DNA of 33,654 nt from an uncultured Lachnospiraceae bacterium (GCA_910588125.1 CAJUPI010000035.1:1-33654); one strand, 5' to 3'. Numbered from the stretch's first letter, positions 1 through 7,996 are shown. Program-made: numbers and translations. The notes: a model not told the origin generated them from the sequence alone.

Positions 1-122
1 AAAAATCAGAGATTTTAGGAATTCTTGATCCCGAAACCGGAAAAAGCGGCAGACCCTTTCCGGTCTCTTCCTGCTCCTTTTTCCCTGGCGCACCTTCTGA
101 GAAAATTAACTAAATGACATTG
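1..122 (+). repeat. Right half of the dispersed foldback repeat, cut by the window start
   Basis: The first 122 bases align with the right half of the complete copy at 19296-19605, beginning at the equivalent of base 19484. The copy ends in the shared terminal sequence AATGACATTG. It lies just beyond the terminator of the Asp23-family gene. The left half is missing because the window begins here. No open frame in it resembles a protein. Confidence 0.85.
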
Positions 123-140
123 ACAAAACACTCAACAATA

Positions 141-173
141 CAGGGAGCTACCGCCACCCGCGGCCGCTCCCTG
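141..173. terminator. Stem-loop terminator downstream of the Asp23-family gene
   Basis: The 8-bp arms CAGGGAGC and GCTCCCTG enclose a GC-rich loop with further pairing. On the minus strand the stem lies 13 bases after the stop codon of the Asp23-family gene and is followed by TATTGTTGAGTGTTTTG, a weak T-rich run. On the plus strand it is followed by ATTCTTTTTGG. It could therefore stop transcription from either side, and it probably closes the transcript that includes the Asp23 gene. Confidence 0.6.
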
Positions 174-185
174 ATTCTTTTTGGC

Positions 186-572
186 TTATTGTTCTTCTGT
201 AAGATTCACACCGGCAATCTTGATATTCACATCCAGCACCGTCAGCCCGGTCATATTCTCAATCGCCGACTTTACTTTCTCCTGCACCTTCTCGCAAACC
301 TCCGGAATGTTGTAGCCGTATTTGATGTTCAAAGACAGATCCACGGATACATGTTCCTCGGTCACGTCCACCTTAACACCTTTAGACAGGTTCTTCATGC
401 CCAGCTTACCAACCAGTTCATTGGTAATGTTACCTGCCATCGAATCCACGCCACTCACCTCAGTGGCGGCCAATCCAGCAATAATCGCCACTACCTCATC
501 CGCTATCTGTACTTCCCCAATTGCATTTGTCTCATATACCTTATGAGTATTTCTCTCATCCTTATTTTCCAC
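186..572 (-). CDS. Asp23/Gls24 family envelope stress response protein
   Basis: The 128-residue protein is a compact Asp23 (DUF322) domain. The family signature runs through residues 13-70: GEVQIADEVVAIIAGLAATE, then a segment ending in GNITNELVGKLGMKNLSKG. These proteins are linked to the cell envelope, and in staphylococci they are anchored at the membrane by a partner; the exact role here is unknown. I chose the GTG at 572 because a strong AGGAGGT lies at 582-588, nine bases ahead. The alternative ATG at 593 would place this Shine-Dalgarno sequence inside the gene and has only a weak site of its own. The gene follows spoIIIAH by 136 bases, which contain an extended -10 promoter, so it can be expressed apart from sporulation. 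This spoIIIA-asp23 order is common in Clostridia. Confidence 0.9.
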   Translation of the reverse strand: MENKDERNTHKVYETNAIGEVQIADEVVAIIAGLAATEVSGVDSMAGNITNELVGKLGMKNLSKGVKVDVTEEHVSVDLSLNIKYGYNIPEVCEKVQEKVKSAIENMTGLTVLDVNIKIAGVNLTEEQ

Positions 573-645
573 TATCGCGCTACCTCCTGACATTTTCTGG
601 TTCCTGGCAGCCCCGTCGGAGCCGCCTCCTCAAAACGATACTTTT

Positions 646-654
646 ATTATATCA
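646..654 (-). promoter_or_regulatory. Extended -10 promoter for the Asp23-family gene
   Basis: On the minus strand this reads TGATATAAT, an extended -10 element with a perfect TATAAT hexamer. It lies about 75 bases ahead of the GTG start. No convincing -35 hexamer is visible 17 bases upstream, which is acceptable for an extended -10 promoter. It lies between spoIIIAH and the Asp23 gene, suggesting vegetative transcription of the latter. Confidence 0.5.
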
Positions 655-708
655 AATTCCGGCAGCTTTGCATAGGGAATCTTTGGGTTTTCTTTTATCA
701 TGATTGTC

Positions 709-1488
709 TCATTCCGCCAGATTCAGCAGGGTAATCACAATTCCATCCGCCGGAACTTCTGTTTTTCTTTTTACAATATCCTCGATTTGCGCCCGTTGCT
801 GATCTGTGATCGCCGTGGCATTGATCACCACGTCCACCTTCCCGTCCGTCAGGCTAACCACCGGATCTGAGAAGCCCTTGGCCTGCAACAAAGTTTCAGC
901 CGCATTTTCCTTCTCCGCCACTGCTGTCATCGCGATCATGTTCTGGATCGCCTCCTGTTTGGCAGCTTCCTGGATATTTGTGTTATTGATAATATTATTG
1001 AGCGTTTCTTTATTTTTCGCACGGATCTGTTCCCGGTTAAGCTGTACATTTGCTATGTAATCAGACACTGTCATCCCGCTGGTCAACACAGCCTCACCGG
1101 GATTTTCCATACCGGCATCCTCGCCCTCATCCCAGCTGTCAATCTCTGCATACTGCTGGCCAGCAGCGTAAGAACCATCATTTGTCTGCCCGTCCGCCGA
1201 AACCGGATATTCCTCATTTGCCAGAGATTCCGCCTCTTCAATCTCATCCGTATAACCGTATCCTGCTGCCTGGTTCTCCCGCAACAGATCCTCATCGGAG
1301 ATCTCCATCAGCCCTGCTTCGTAGACCATATCATCGCTGCTGGCCTCCAGTTCCTTTTTCCCCGCATAGTTCAGATATCCCGCTGCCGCAATCATAATGG
1401 CCAGGGTTGTAATGATAATCTGATTTCTGCGGAACAGCTTTTTCATGTTGCCATCCTTCAGCTTCATTCCAAATTTTCGTTCTCTCAT
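709..1488 (-). CDS. spoIIIAH: Stage III sporulation protein AH
   Basis: SpoIIIAH is the mother-cell component that binds forespore SpoIIQ across the intermembrane space to form the feeding-tube channel. The 259-residue protein has a short basic N-terminus and one membrane segment at about residues 23-42 (IIITTLAIMIAAAGYLNYAG). An acidic, low-complexity linker follows to about residue 135. The C-terminal YscJ/FliF-like ring-building domain contains AAETLLQAKGFSDPVV and ends in DGIVITLLN. The start at 1488 is supported by AAAGGAG nine bases ahead; a second possible start is the ATG 14 codons later. It is the last spoIIIA gene here, 14 bases after spoIIIAG. It is longer than the roughly 220 residues usual in Bacillus because of the linker. 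Confidence 0.93.
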   Translation of the reverse strand: MRERKFGMKLKDGNMKKLFRRNQIIITTLAIMIAAAGYLNYAGKKELEASSDDMVYEAGLMEISDEDLLRENQAAGYGYTDEIEEAESLANEEYPVSADGQTNDGSYAAGQQYAEIDSWDEGEDAGMENPGEAVLTSGMTVSDYIANVQLNREQIRAKNKETLNNIINNTNIQEAAKQEAIQNMIAMTAVAEKENAAETLLQAKGFSDPVVSLTDGKVDVVINATAITDQQRAQIEDIVKRKTEVPADGIVITLLNLAE

Positions 1489-1502
1489 AATCTGACACTC
1501 CT

Positions 1503-2201
1503 TTACTCCACCCGCTTTAGTACTTTTATCTTATGAGCAGGCAAGCCAAATAATGCTTCCATTGCCGCAGAAATTTCCGACTGGACGGCAGGATTTCCTC
1601 CGCCTTCCGCACTGATGATGATTCCGGAAAGCTCCGGACGCAGTTCTTTGGCTATTACAGGAGCATTTTCACCGTTGCCGGAAGCCATCACCGTATTCTG
1701 TTCCTGTTCCAGATTCTCGATTCTGCGAGTTCCGCCACTGCTGTCTTGTTCTTCTGTCAGAGAACGCGAATTCTTGCCATCTACCTGTACCACCTTCTCA
1801 CCGGAAGATTTTAATACAATCATCACATCCACCTTTCCCACTCCCTCTACATTTTTCAAGATCTCCCGTACCCGCTGCTCCAGCTCTGCTTCATAGCTGT
1901 CGCTGACCCGGGCCATAACCGCTATGGCATTCTCTGATATATCCGAATCAGAAGCCTGTGCATCCCCATTACCCCTTTCGTTTTCCTTTCCTCCTTCGGC
2001 TGCCCCGCTCCGCCCGTTTTTCTGGTATTCTTTGTCTAGGCTGCCACCGGTAAAAAAGCTTCCGCCGGACGGATCCGATTTTTCTTTCATCTCTTTCTTC
2101 GTCAACCGCTCTGCCGGAAATGCCAGAATGCATAAAATAACCCCGATTGTCAACAAAAACAGCCATTTGTCCTTACCCTTCCATTGTTTGAATTTCCACA
2201 T
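1503..2201 (-). CDS. spoIIIAG: Stage III sporulation protein AG
   Basis: SpoIIIAG forms a large ring in the outer forespore membrane as part of the SpoIIIA-SpoIIQ channel. The 232-residue protein starts MWKFKQWKGKDKWLFLL and has one membrane segment at about residues 12-29. A variable linker follows, and then the ring-building domain from about residue 90 (YEAELEQRVREILKNVEGVG, then VMIVLKSSGEKVV). The start at 2201 is set by GGAGGAGG six bases ahead. The longer frame, open to 2303, would overlap spoIIIAF far too much. The chosen start overlaps the 3' end of spoIIIAF by 29 bases, which indicates translational coupling. Confidence 0.92.
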   Translation of the reverse strand: MWKFKQWKGKDKWLFLLTIGVILCILAFPAERLTKKEMKEKSDPSGGSFFTGGSLDKEYQKNGRSGAAEGGKENERGNGDAQASDSDISENAIAVMARVSDSYEAELEQRVREILKNVEGVGKVDVMIVLKSSGEKVVQVDGKNSRSLTEEQDSSGGTRRIENLEQEQNTVMASGNGENAPVIAKELRPELSGIIISAEGGGNPAVQSEISAAMEALFGLPAHKIKVLKRVE

Positions 2202-2868
2202 AAGCCTCCTCCAGATCATAATAGGATGCAATTTTTCTGCGCAGCCTTCTGATGATGGAATACTCCGCCTCCTGCTTTTTTCGAAACTCCCTTTGTTCTC
2301 CACCTGCCGGCCCGTCCACTCTCCCTGCCTGAATTTTGACCGGTTCTATGCCTGCCACGTCTTCGGATCGGAGGATCTCCCCATTCTCTGTCTCTTCTTT
2401 CTCTGATATTTTTCTCTCTTCTGCCAGCGCCTTATCTCCCTCCTGCTCTTTCGCATCAATTACCACCCAAATCCTGACCACTTTGCCGAATTGTTCTGTT
2501 CCCTGCTTCCGCTCAATTTCCACCTGGCAGCGGGAAGCTGTGACTCCCAATTCCCCGGCCATCTGACGGATGTCATCTGCCACAGCCGCCTCATAATGGG
2601 ATATCATCTGCTCCAGACGTTCCTGCTCAGCTCCCAAAAACTGCTCCTGCAAATCCTCCGCCTGATACTGAAGCACCAGATTTTCATAAAAATGAGCAAT
2701 CCTTTCATCCAGTCCCAGATTTTTACCGAAAGGCTGAATCACTAACAGGATAGCTACCATACCAGCAAATAAACGGAAATATTTTTCATATTTCTTCCCC
2801 GGGATCAAATGCTCTATCACCGCCAGAAACAAAAAATATCCCGTAATATTTTTGACCCACTCGTACAA
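2173..2868 (-). CDS. spoIIIAF: Stage III sporulation protein AF
   Basis: SpoIIIAF is a membrane component of the SpoIIIA complex. The 231-residue protein has two N-terminal hydrophobic segments (about residues 8-22 and 32-47) and the family sequence GKKYEKYFRLFAGM between them. A cytosolic helical region and a long charged, poorly conserved stretch follow. The C-terminus, YDLEEAYVEIQTMEG, is also typical. The start codon is TTG (2866-2868), with GGAGG eight bases ahead; no better ATG exists in the conserved N-terminus. It lies 46 bases after spoIIIAE and overlaps spoIIIAG. Confidence 0.91.
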   Translation of the reverse strand: MYEWVKNITGYFLFLAVIEHLIPGKKYEKYFRLFAGMVAILLVIQPFGKNLGLDERIAHFYENLVLQYQAEDLQEQFLGAEQERLEQMISHYEAAVADDIRQMAGELGVTASRCQVEIERKQGTEQFGKVVRIWVVIDAKEQEGDKALAEERKISEKEETENGEILRSEDVAGIEPVKIQAGRVDGPAGGEQREFRKKQEAEYSIIRRLRRKIASYYDLEEAYVEIQTMEG

Positions 2869-2914
2869 TCGCTTTTCCTCCCGACTGTCTTTTAATCCTT
2901 ACCGCCTTCCCCTT

Positions 2915-4084
2915 CTATATTCCCAGATAAGCCCCGTTAGTCCCCGCGCAAACCAATCCGATCGTAACAGAAAACAGCAAAAGTCCCGATGCCGCCAATC
3001 CCAGCAGCATCTTCTGTCCCTCTGCCACGCTTTCGATACATCCCACCAGCCGCCTATCTCCCACGGGCTGCAGGATACCTGCCGCTGCCCGGTACAAAAA
3101 CAGCAAAAGCAACAGCTTAAGCAAAGGAGCAGCACTCAATATCATAAGTATCACTACCGCCGCCGCCCCCATTGTATTTTTCACCAACACTCCGCTCCCC
3201 AGGAGCATTTTGGTCACGGCTCCCACACCGTCTCCCACACCAGGAATTGCCTGCAAAAGCTTCTGAACCCCGGCAGCCTGTACCGAGTCCGCATAAGGCA
3301 ATACAAAACCCTGGACCAGTTGAAAACCTGCCACCAGGCCAATCAGAGAGCGAGTGGCCCAGCGAATCCCGGATTGCAAAAACCGGGTCAGGCGGGACAG
3401 CATGTCCTCCTTCGCCATATTTCCGGCCATTACCAAAAGAACATATACCCGGATCGCCGGCAGTAGCAGGCGCAGATACAGCCATTGTACTGCTGCAATC
3501 AAAAAAAGGAAAAACTCCATCCAGGCAGCCGCCGAAAGGCTTCCTCCCGTCCAGGCAGCCGCTGAAAAATAACAGGGAAGCAACACTCTGAGGAATTCTA
3601 TCTGCCGGCTCAATATATTCTGCGCAATCTCCATACTGTCTGAAAAAATAGTGATTAAAAGTGCAAGAGCCAGCAAATATGTCATGAAAAATGCCGTCTC
3701 TGATATTTGGCTTCCCGTAAAAATATACGAAAAATTAGCAAACACCGCCCCAACAAGTCCCACAGCCAGCAGCTCCCCCCACAGCTTCGTGCTATGGGAA
3801 AGTTCCTCGAAAAGGACGCTGTGCATACTAGTCAGGATTCCTTTTCCTGCCTTTCTCCCTTGTCCCTCCATTAATACTTTTACCAGTTCACTAAAGGAAA
3901 AAAGCTCCTCCTGCTCTCCGCCTTGTTGCTGCAAAAACCGATCCAGTTCACTCCAGTCCCCACCCGGTATTTCATAAAGCGGCAATCGTTCTGCGCCAAA
4001 AGACAGGGGGCAGAGCCACAACATCCCCAACAAAATCAGACCTGGCAGACATCTGATCTTCCATACTATCCCGGAGCCGCTCAT
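2915..4084 (-). CDS. spoIIIAE: Stage III sporulation protein AE
   Basis: This is a 389-residue polytopic membrane protein with an N-terminal signal-like segment (about residues 10-28). Around eight hydrophobic helices follow from residue 100 onward. The family sequence SLIGLVAGFQLVQGFVLPYADS and the nearby LLQAIPGVGDGVGAVTKMLLGSG are clear. SpoIIIAE is the largest multi-spanning part of the SpoIIIA transporter-like complex in the mother-cell-derived membrane around the forespore. Its ATG overlaps the spoIIIAD stop by four bases (ATGA). It ends in TAG, which shows that TAG is a normal stop codon in this genome. Confidence 0.94.
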   Translation of the reverse strand: MSGSGIVWKIRCLPGLILLGMLWLCPLSFGAERLPLYEIPGGDWSELDRFLQQQGGEQEELFSFSELVKVLMEGQGRKAGKGILTSMHSVLFEELSHSTKLWGELLAVGLVGAVFANFSYIFTGSQISETAFFMTYLLALALLITIFSDSMEIAQNILSRQIEFLRVLLPCYFSAAAWTGGSLSAAAWMEFFLFLIAAVQWLYLRLLLPAIRVYVLLVMAGNMAKEDMLSRLTRFLQSGIRWATRSLIGLVAGFQLVQGFVLPYADSVQAAGVQKLLQAIPGVGDGVGAVTKMLLGSGVLVKNTMGAAAVVILMILSAAPLLKLLLLLFLYRAAAGILQPVGDRRLVGCIESVAEGQKMLLGLAASGLLLFSVTIGLVCAGTNGAYLGI

Positions 4085-4467
4085 ACCAGCAACCTCTGCA
4101 GGGTTTCCAGCAAAGCAAGCACAATTGGCATGCTGACTGCCAGAATTGACAGCTTTCCAAAAATCTCGATCTGGTTTCCAATGGCGCTATAGCCGGCATC
4201 CCGGCAGATTCCTGAAGCAAATTCCGCAATATAAGTGATTCCGGTGATTTTTAACAACGTAGTCAGGTATACCCGGTTAATCCGGACCATCTCTTGAATC
4301 TGTCTCATAGCATCTAAAATATCTCCCAGCTTCCCCACACCATAAAAAAATATCAGGCATCCTCCGGCTGCTGCCACATATGTCGCATATTCCCCCTTAA
4401 TTCCTTTCATCTGTACTGCCAGCATTACGGTTATCATTCCCGCAACACCAATTGTAATTACTGTCAT
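4081..4467 (-). CDS. spoIIIAD: Stage III sporulation protein AD
   Basis: This is a 128-residue hydrophobic protein with about four membrane segments, the usual length for the family. It contains IYFASGICRDAGYSAIGNQIE-like SpoIIIAC/AD sequence: the segment at residues 80-98 reads YIAEFASGICRDAGYSAIG, a strongly conserved signature. SpoIIIAC and SpoIIIAD are related small membrane parts of the SpoIIIA complex. The gene lies 11 bases after spoIIIAC and overlaps spoIIIAE by four bases. Confidence 0.94.
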   Translation of the reverse strand: MTVITIGVAGMITVMLAVQMKGIKGEYATYVAAAGGCLIFFYGVGKLGDILDAMRQIQEMVRINRVYLTTLLKITGITYIAEFASGICRDAGYSAIGNQIEIFGKLSILAVSMPIVLALLETLQRLLV

Positions 4468-4478
4468 AAGCTCTTCCC

Positions 4479-4673
4479 CTACAATGCAAACAGATTTTTA
4501 ATGGTATCAAACAGTTCATAAATATAAGGTACCATCCAGAAAAGTACCAGAATCAAACCTGCCAGACTCGTCAAAAATGCCTGTTCCTCCCGTCCGCTGT
4601 GTTTTAGTACCTGACAAATCACCGAGACCAGGATTCCTACTGCTGCGATTCTGAAAATCAGATTGACTCCCAT
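4479..4673 (-). CDS. spoIIIAC: Stage III sporulation protein AC
   Basis: This is a 64-residue protein with two membrane helices, close to the roughly 66 residues typical of SpoIIIAC. Residues 1-30 read as the first helix and a short charged loop (CQVLKHSGREEQAFL); residues 31-52 are the second helix. The ATG at 4673 has AAAGGAGG eight bases ahead. The upstream extension of the same frame to 4820 lacks a ribosome site and would run into spoIIIAB. It ends with TAG. It probably pairs with SpoIIIAD in the forespore-engulfing membrane. Confidence 0.92.
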   Translation of the reverse strand: MGVNLIFRIAAVGILVSVICQVLKHSGREEQAFLTSLAGLILVLFWMVPYIYELFDTIKNLFAL

Positions 4674-4756
4674 AGATTTTCCTCCTTTCCCTGTGCTCCC
4701 TCCCTGAACAACAATCTCTGTGCAAATCCGGATCGTGTCAGGACGAGGTACACCTG

Positions 4757-5290
4757 TCACAACAGCAGAATCGCCAAAAATATTCCCGCCATCACTCCCA
4801 GGCTGGTGTACAACCGGCATCGTTCCTGTCGATGGCTCCGCAATTCTTCAATCACCAGATCCAACTGCTCCAAATAGAGCAACAGATTTCGTTCCTGCAT
4901 CTCACAATCCATAAACCCCAGATGCTCTCCCAGCCCAGCCAATGACTGCCTGTCCCCCTTTGTCAGTACCCCATCTACATTCAGCCTGTCTATCTCTTCC
5001 TTCCAAAGCTGGCAAAACGGCTCTCCCTGCTGATCCTCCATTCGCTTGGAAACTCGTACAAACAGCTCTGACAGCACTCCCTTTGTACGTCTTCCCACTG
5101 CTTCAAAAGCCTCCGGCAAAGGAGCATTGGCATAGGTAATCTGTCCCTTTAAAAGAAAGATCATTTGACGGAGCTGCTCCAGCAGCAAAAGACGGTTTCG
5201 ATAATTCCCGGCCAGCCAGGATCCATAGCCGGAGGTTCCTGCCACCATCATCACTGCACCGGCCGTTTTCAGAAAAAAACTAACTGTCAT
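4757..5290 (-). CDS. spoIIIAB: Stage III sporulation protein AB
   Basis: The 177-residue protein has an N-terminal membrane segment (LKTAGAVMMVAGTSGYGSWLA) and a helical cytosolic body containing the family motif LLEQLRQMIFLLKGQITYA. A C-terminal membrane segment (SLGVMAGIFLAILLL) closes it. SpoIIIAB resembles the GspF/type II secretion platform fold and is thought to work with the SpoIIIAA ATPase. I chose the ATG at 5290 because GGGAG lies seven bases ahead. It overlaps the spoIIIAA stop by 11 bases, indicating coupling. Confidence 0.92.
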   Translation of the reverse strand: MTVSFFLKTAGAVMMVAGTSGYGSWLAGNYRNRLLLLEQLRQMIFLLKGQITYANAPLPEAFEAVGRRTKGVLSELFVRVSKRMEDQQGEPFCQLWKEEIDRLNVDGVLTKGDRQSLAGLGEHLGFMDCEMQERNLLLYLEQLDLVIEELRSHRQERCRLYTSLGVMAGIFLAILLL

Positions 5291-6251
5291 AAGCATTCTC
5301 CCCGGCCGGGTACAGCCTCGTTCCCCGGGCATCATAGATCTGTCCTACACTGCCTGGTCTTTCATAGTTGTTTAACACCACGTATCGCTCAAACCAACGC
5401 TCCTGTATCAGCCGGCGCAAAACCGGTTTTTGACGGATGTCATCGATGGAATTCCCATGTACCGTAGCAATCAACTTGCAACCACAATTCATCACATATT
5501 CCATAGCCTCCAAATCTTCCCGGCTGCCGATCTCGTCCACAGCAATCACCTGTGGGGACATGGTTCGGATCAGCATCATCATCCCCAATGCCTTGGGACA
5601 ACAATCCAGAATATCTGTGCGGATGCCCAATTCATTCTGCGGTACTCCCTGATAACAGGCCCCGATCTCGGAGCGCTCATCAACTACCCCTACTGTCATT
5701 CCAGCCGCCGGCCCTGTGCCATTCGATATTTGTCGGATCACATCTCGTAAAAGCGTAGTTTTCCCACAACGCGGAGGGGATACAATCAAAGTATGTAAAA
5801 TTTTCTTTTTCTCATATAGATAAGGCAATACCAAATCTGCGCAGCCGCGAATCTGATGAGACAGCCGGATATTAAGAAAGGAAATAAATTTCATGCTTCG
5901 GATTCCTTTTTCATCTGTCACGGTCTTTCCTGCAACACCAATCCGATGGCCTCCCTGAATCGTGATAAATCCCTGCTTCAATTCTTCTTCAAAAGCATAC
6001 AAAGAATAATCACTCATATATTCCAGAGTTTCCTTCAAGTCCTTCCTGCTTATCTGGCAGGCTTCGTTAGAATTTTTGCTCAATTTTCCTTCAGGAGTAA
6101 TATAAAATTCACGATTATTATGAATGATAAGAAGCGGCGCATGCACCCGCATACGAATTTCCTGTACTTCCTGGAAATCTACCGGTAGCTGCCTGAGAAT
6201 ATTTCTGATATCTTTAGAAAAAATGCGGATTAACTCGTCCCTTTTGTCGAT
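5280..6251 (-). CDS. spoIIIAA: Stage III sporulation protein AA, ATPase; non-standard start codon likely
   Basis: SpoIIIAA is the cytosolic mother-cell ATPase of the SpoIIIA complex, related to secretion ATPases. Counting from the first ATG (6152), Walker A is SPPRCGKTT at residues 125-133 and Walker B is IAVDEIG at 203-209; VVDERSEI lies between. The ATG at 6152 would remove the conserved N-terminal helix: the upstream frame encodes RDELIRIFSKDIRNILRQLP and then VDFQEVQEIR, which looks like the normal SpoIIIAA N-terminus. Back to the upstream in-frame stop this stretch holds no ATG, GTG or TTG. A strong GAAGGGAGGGG at 6259-6269 precedes ATT (6255-6257) and ATC (6249-6251). I give the ATC, which has the better spacing, yielding 323 residues. 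The alternative is a true start at 6152, where AGGA sits seven bases ahead. Confidence 0.9.
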   Translation of the reverse strand: MDKRDELIRIFSKDIRNILRQLPVDFQEVQEIRMRVHAPLLIIHNNREFYITPEGKLSKNSNEACQISRKDLKETLEYMSDYSLYAFEEELKQGFITIQGGHRIGVAGKTVTDEKGIRSMKFISFLNIRLSHQIRGCADLVLPYLYEKKKILHTLIVSPPRCGKTTLLRDVIRQISNGTGPAAGMTVGVVDERSEIGACYQGVPQNELGIRTDILDCCPKALGMMMLIRTMSPQVIAVDEIGSREDLEAMEYVMNCGCKLIATVHGNSIDDIRQKPVLRRLIQERWFERYVVLNNYERPGSVGQIYDARGTRLYPAGENAYDS

Positions 6252-6324
6252 AAGAATGCCCCTCCCTTCTTGATTGTCTCACAAACAAAGCTGCCGCGCC
6301 TTGCGTCATTTCTGCTTCTAATAC

Positions 6325-6351
6325 AATATATGAAGAGAGAGGCAAAATATG
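6325..6351 (-). promoter_or_regulatory. Sigma-E-like promoter of the spoIIIA operon
   Basis: On the minus strand CATATT (6346-6351, part of TACATATT) is followed after 13 bases by CATATATT (6325-6332). The known sigma-E consensus is KMATATT, a 13-15 base spacer and CATACAHT, so the -35 core is complete and the -10 matches at six of eight positions. It lies about 70 bases ahead of spoIIIAA, and spoIIIA in Bacillus subtilis is transcribed by sigma-E. Confidence 0.65.
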
Positions 6352-6353
6352 TA

Positions 6354-6367
6354 CGGCGATTCCGCCG
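6354..6367 (-). terminator. Possible weak terminator of the FN3/cell-wall-binding gene
   Basis: The arms CGGCG and CGCCG enclose a four-base loop, followed on the minus strand by TACATATTTT. The stem is only five pairs. It lies 40 bases after the stop of the upstream gene and directly before the sigma-E-like promoter, where an insulating terminator would make sense. Confidence 0.3.
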
Positions 6368-6406
6368 CTAGCCTGATTCATCCTGTTATTTTGATATGCT
6401 TAAAAA

Positions 6407-7399
6407 TCAATCCTCATCCTCTACCCGGGAAGAAGATCCTCCAGATGTGATGGACTCATCGATCATGGCCCCGGAATTATCAAAACGGTAGAGTATACCA
6501 TCAATATAGTACTCTCCTGTCACCATAGCACCAGAAGGTACACCTGCCAGATCGCAATAATAGCGCTTCTCATTCCAGTCAATCCAGCCTGTTCTCATAT
6601 ATCCCTGGCCATCCAGCATATAATATTTTCCGTCCGCCGGATCCTGGAACCAGTTGCCTGCCGGATAGGTGCCGTCAGACCAGCGATACCACCATCCCGT
6701 GTCATCCTGTATCCACTCGCCGGTCTTTGGCTGGGAATCTGCTGACTGGGATTGCTGCTGGCTGTCTGTTCCGGAAGTACTGCCGCCATCTCCCGCAACC
6801 GGCTTTTTACTGTTCTCCGCCAGCACCTTTTCATCACTGGTATTCTCTGCTGTCGGCTTTTTGCTGTTCTCAGCCATAACTTCACCATTCGTTCCCGACG
6901 CAGTTCCTCCATTCCCTTCCGGAGAAGCCTGCCCTCCTGCCGGCATTCCCGGCCCGTTTTTGCTGGTATCTTCCTGCTTCCCGCTCTTATTATATTCTGC
7001 ACGGGCTTCCGTAATATAAAGGCCATCCGAATATTCTGACCAGGAGCTATTCGTATATTCACTGCTATTCTTCTTCGCCAGTGCACGCACCCGGAAGGTA
7101 TATTCTCCCTCCTTGTCCATCTTGCGCTTAAAATTGTAGCTATTCTTGCTGGACTTAACTGTAACCTCCCCTACCTTGCTGCCATCCCGGTACAGATAAA
7201 CCTCATATTGATTGGCATCCTCCACCGGCTCCCAGATTGCCTCCGTCAGCTTGCTTTCATTGTCATCCTCATCGTTCCAATAAACGTCTGATACTGTCTC
7301 CAGCCTCGTCTTCCCCCATGCGGTCATCAACGCCGCTACTGAAAAAATCACCGTTGCCAGGACAACAGCCAAACGCTTTCCGTTCTGCTGCAATTTCAT
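6407..7399 (-). CDS. Secreted FN3-like protein with C-terminal cell-wall-binding repeats
   Basis: The 330-residue protein begins with a signal peptide (MKLQQNGKRLAVVLATVIFS, continuing to about residue 28). A fibronectin type III-like fold follows at residues 30-130: its end reads GEYTFRVRALA, with paired beta strands before. A low-complexity linker then contains two AENSKKP units. The C-terminus has choline/cell-wall-binding type repeats rich in W, Y and G (GWWYRWSDGTYPAGNWF, YYMLDGQGYMRTGW, RYYCDLAGVPSGAM). It is probably exported and held non-covalently on the wall; its target is unknown. The start at 7399 has GGAGGAG ahead. The frame open to 7480 is rejected because a sigma-A promoter lies inside that stretch. 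Confidence 0.85.
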   Translation of the reverse strand: MKLQQNGKRLAVVLATVIFSVAALMTAWGKTRLETVSDVYWNDEDDNESKLTEAIWEPVEDANQYEVYLYRDGSKVGEVTVKSSKNSYNFKRKMDKEGEYTFRVRALAKKNSSEYTNSSWSEYSDGLYITEARAEYNKSGKQEDTSKNGPGMPAGGQASPEGNGGTASGTNGEVMAENSKKPTAENTSDEKVLAENSKKPVAGDGGSTSGTDSQQQSQSADSQPKTGEWIQDDTGWWYRWSDGTYPAGNWFQDPADGKYYMLDGQGYMRTGWIDWNEKRYYCDLAGVPSGAMVTGEYYIDGILYRFDNSGAMIDESITSGGSSSRVEDED

Positions 7400-7438
7400 C
7401 CTTACTCCTCCTGTTTCTTTAATAATCTGATACACTTC

Positions 7439-7467
7439 AGTATAAAACAGCCTCACAACAAATTCAA
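7439..7467 (-). promoter_or_regulatory. Sigma-A promoter of the FN3/cell-wall-binding gene
   Basis: On the minus strand TTGAAT (7462-7467) is separated by exactly 17 bases from TATACT (7439-7444). This gives an mRNA start near 7432 and a leader of about 30 bases. The same two hexamers with the same spacing occur before buk at 27716-27744. Confidence 0.7.
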
Positions 7468-7516
7468 CTGTTTCTTCCATTTCCTTTCTTATAATTTTAT
7501 AAACTATCAGAGATTC

Positions 7517-7996
7517 TTACTTGTGATACGGTTCTCCTGCCATAATCCGAAATCCCCGGTATATCTGTTCCAACAATATCACCCGCATCAATTGATGCGG
7601 GAAGGTCATATAGGAAAAGCTCAGCTGCTCGTCTGCCCGCTTAAGAACGGCTTCGGACAGCCCCAGGGAGCCTCCAATGATAAACACCACATGGCTTTTT
7701 CCGCAAATCCCCAGTTGCTTTAACTTCTCTGCCAGCTCCTCCGAGCTGGCCATCTGGCCTTTAATCGCCAGGGCAATCACATAAGCCCCGTCTTTAATCT
7801 GTGCCAAAATGCGCTGGCCTTCTGATTCCTTGATCTGGCGCTCCTGGGCTTTGCTGGCTTTCTCTGGTGTTTTCTCATCCGCAACCTGCAAAATCTCCAG
7901 CTTACAGTATCGGCTTAATCGCTTTTCATACTCCAAAATTGCCTCCGCAAAAAATTTTTCCTTAATCTTTCCCACCACAACCAAGGTAATCCTCAT
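7517..7996 (-). CDS. rlmH: 23S rRNA (pseudouridine1915-N3)-methyltransferase RlmH
   Basis: At 159 residues this is exactly the usual RlmH length. RlmH is a SPOUT-class enzyme that uses SAM to methylate pseudouridine 1915 in helix 69 of 23S rRNA on the assembled 70S ribosome. The start MRITLVVVGKIKE, the SAM-loop sequence VVFIIGGSLGLSEAVL (about residues 100-115) and the C-terminal knot (MTFPHQLMRVILLEQIYRGF ending in GEPYHK) are all characteristic. The ATG at 7996 has GAGG eight bases ahead and overlaps the upstream esterase stop by four bases (ATGA), so the two genes are co-transcribed. Confidence 0.97.
   Translation of the reverse strand: MRITLVVVGKIKEKFFAEAILEYEKRLSRYCKLEILQVADEKTPEKASKAQERQIKESEGQRILAQIKDGAYVIALAIKGQMASSEELAEKLKQLGICGKSHVVFIIGGSLGLSEAVLKRADEQLSFSYMTFPHQLMRVILLEQIYRGFRIMAGEPYHK

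Noticed and set aside
114..590. Plus-strand frame of 158 codons opposite the Asp23 gene
   Set aside because: It is antisense to a clear Asp23 domain, partly made of repeat sequence, and has no ribosome site or recognisable domain.
2202..2303. Longer SpoIIIAG start
   Set aside because: It would overlap spoIIIAF by 131 bases and lacks a ribosome site; GGAGGAGG points to 2201.
7400..7480. N-terminal extension of the FN3/wall-binding protein
   Set aside because: A sigma-A promoter with ideal spacing lies in this stretch and the signal peptide begins at 7399.
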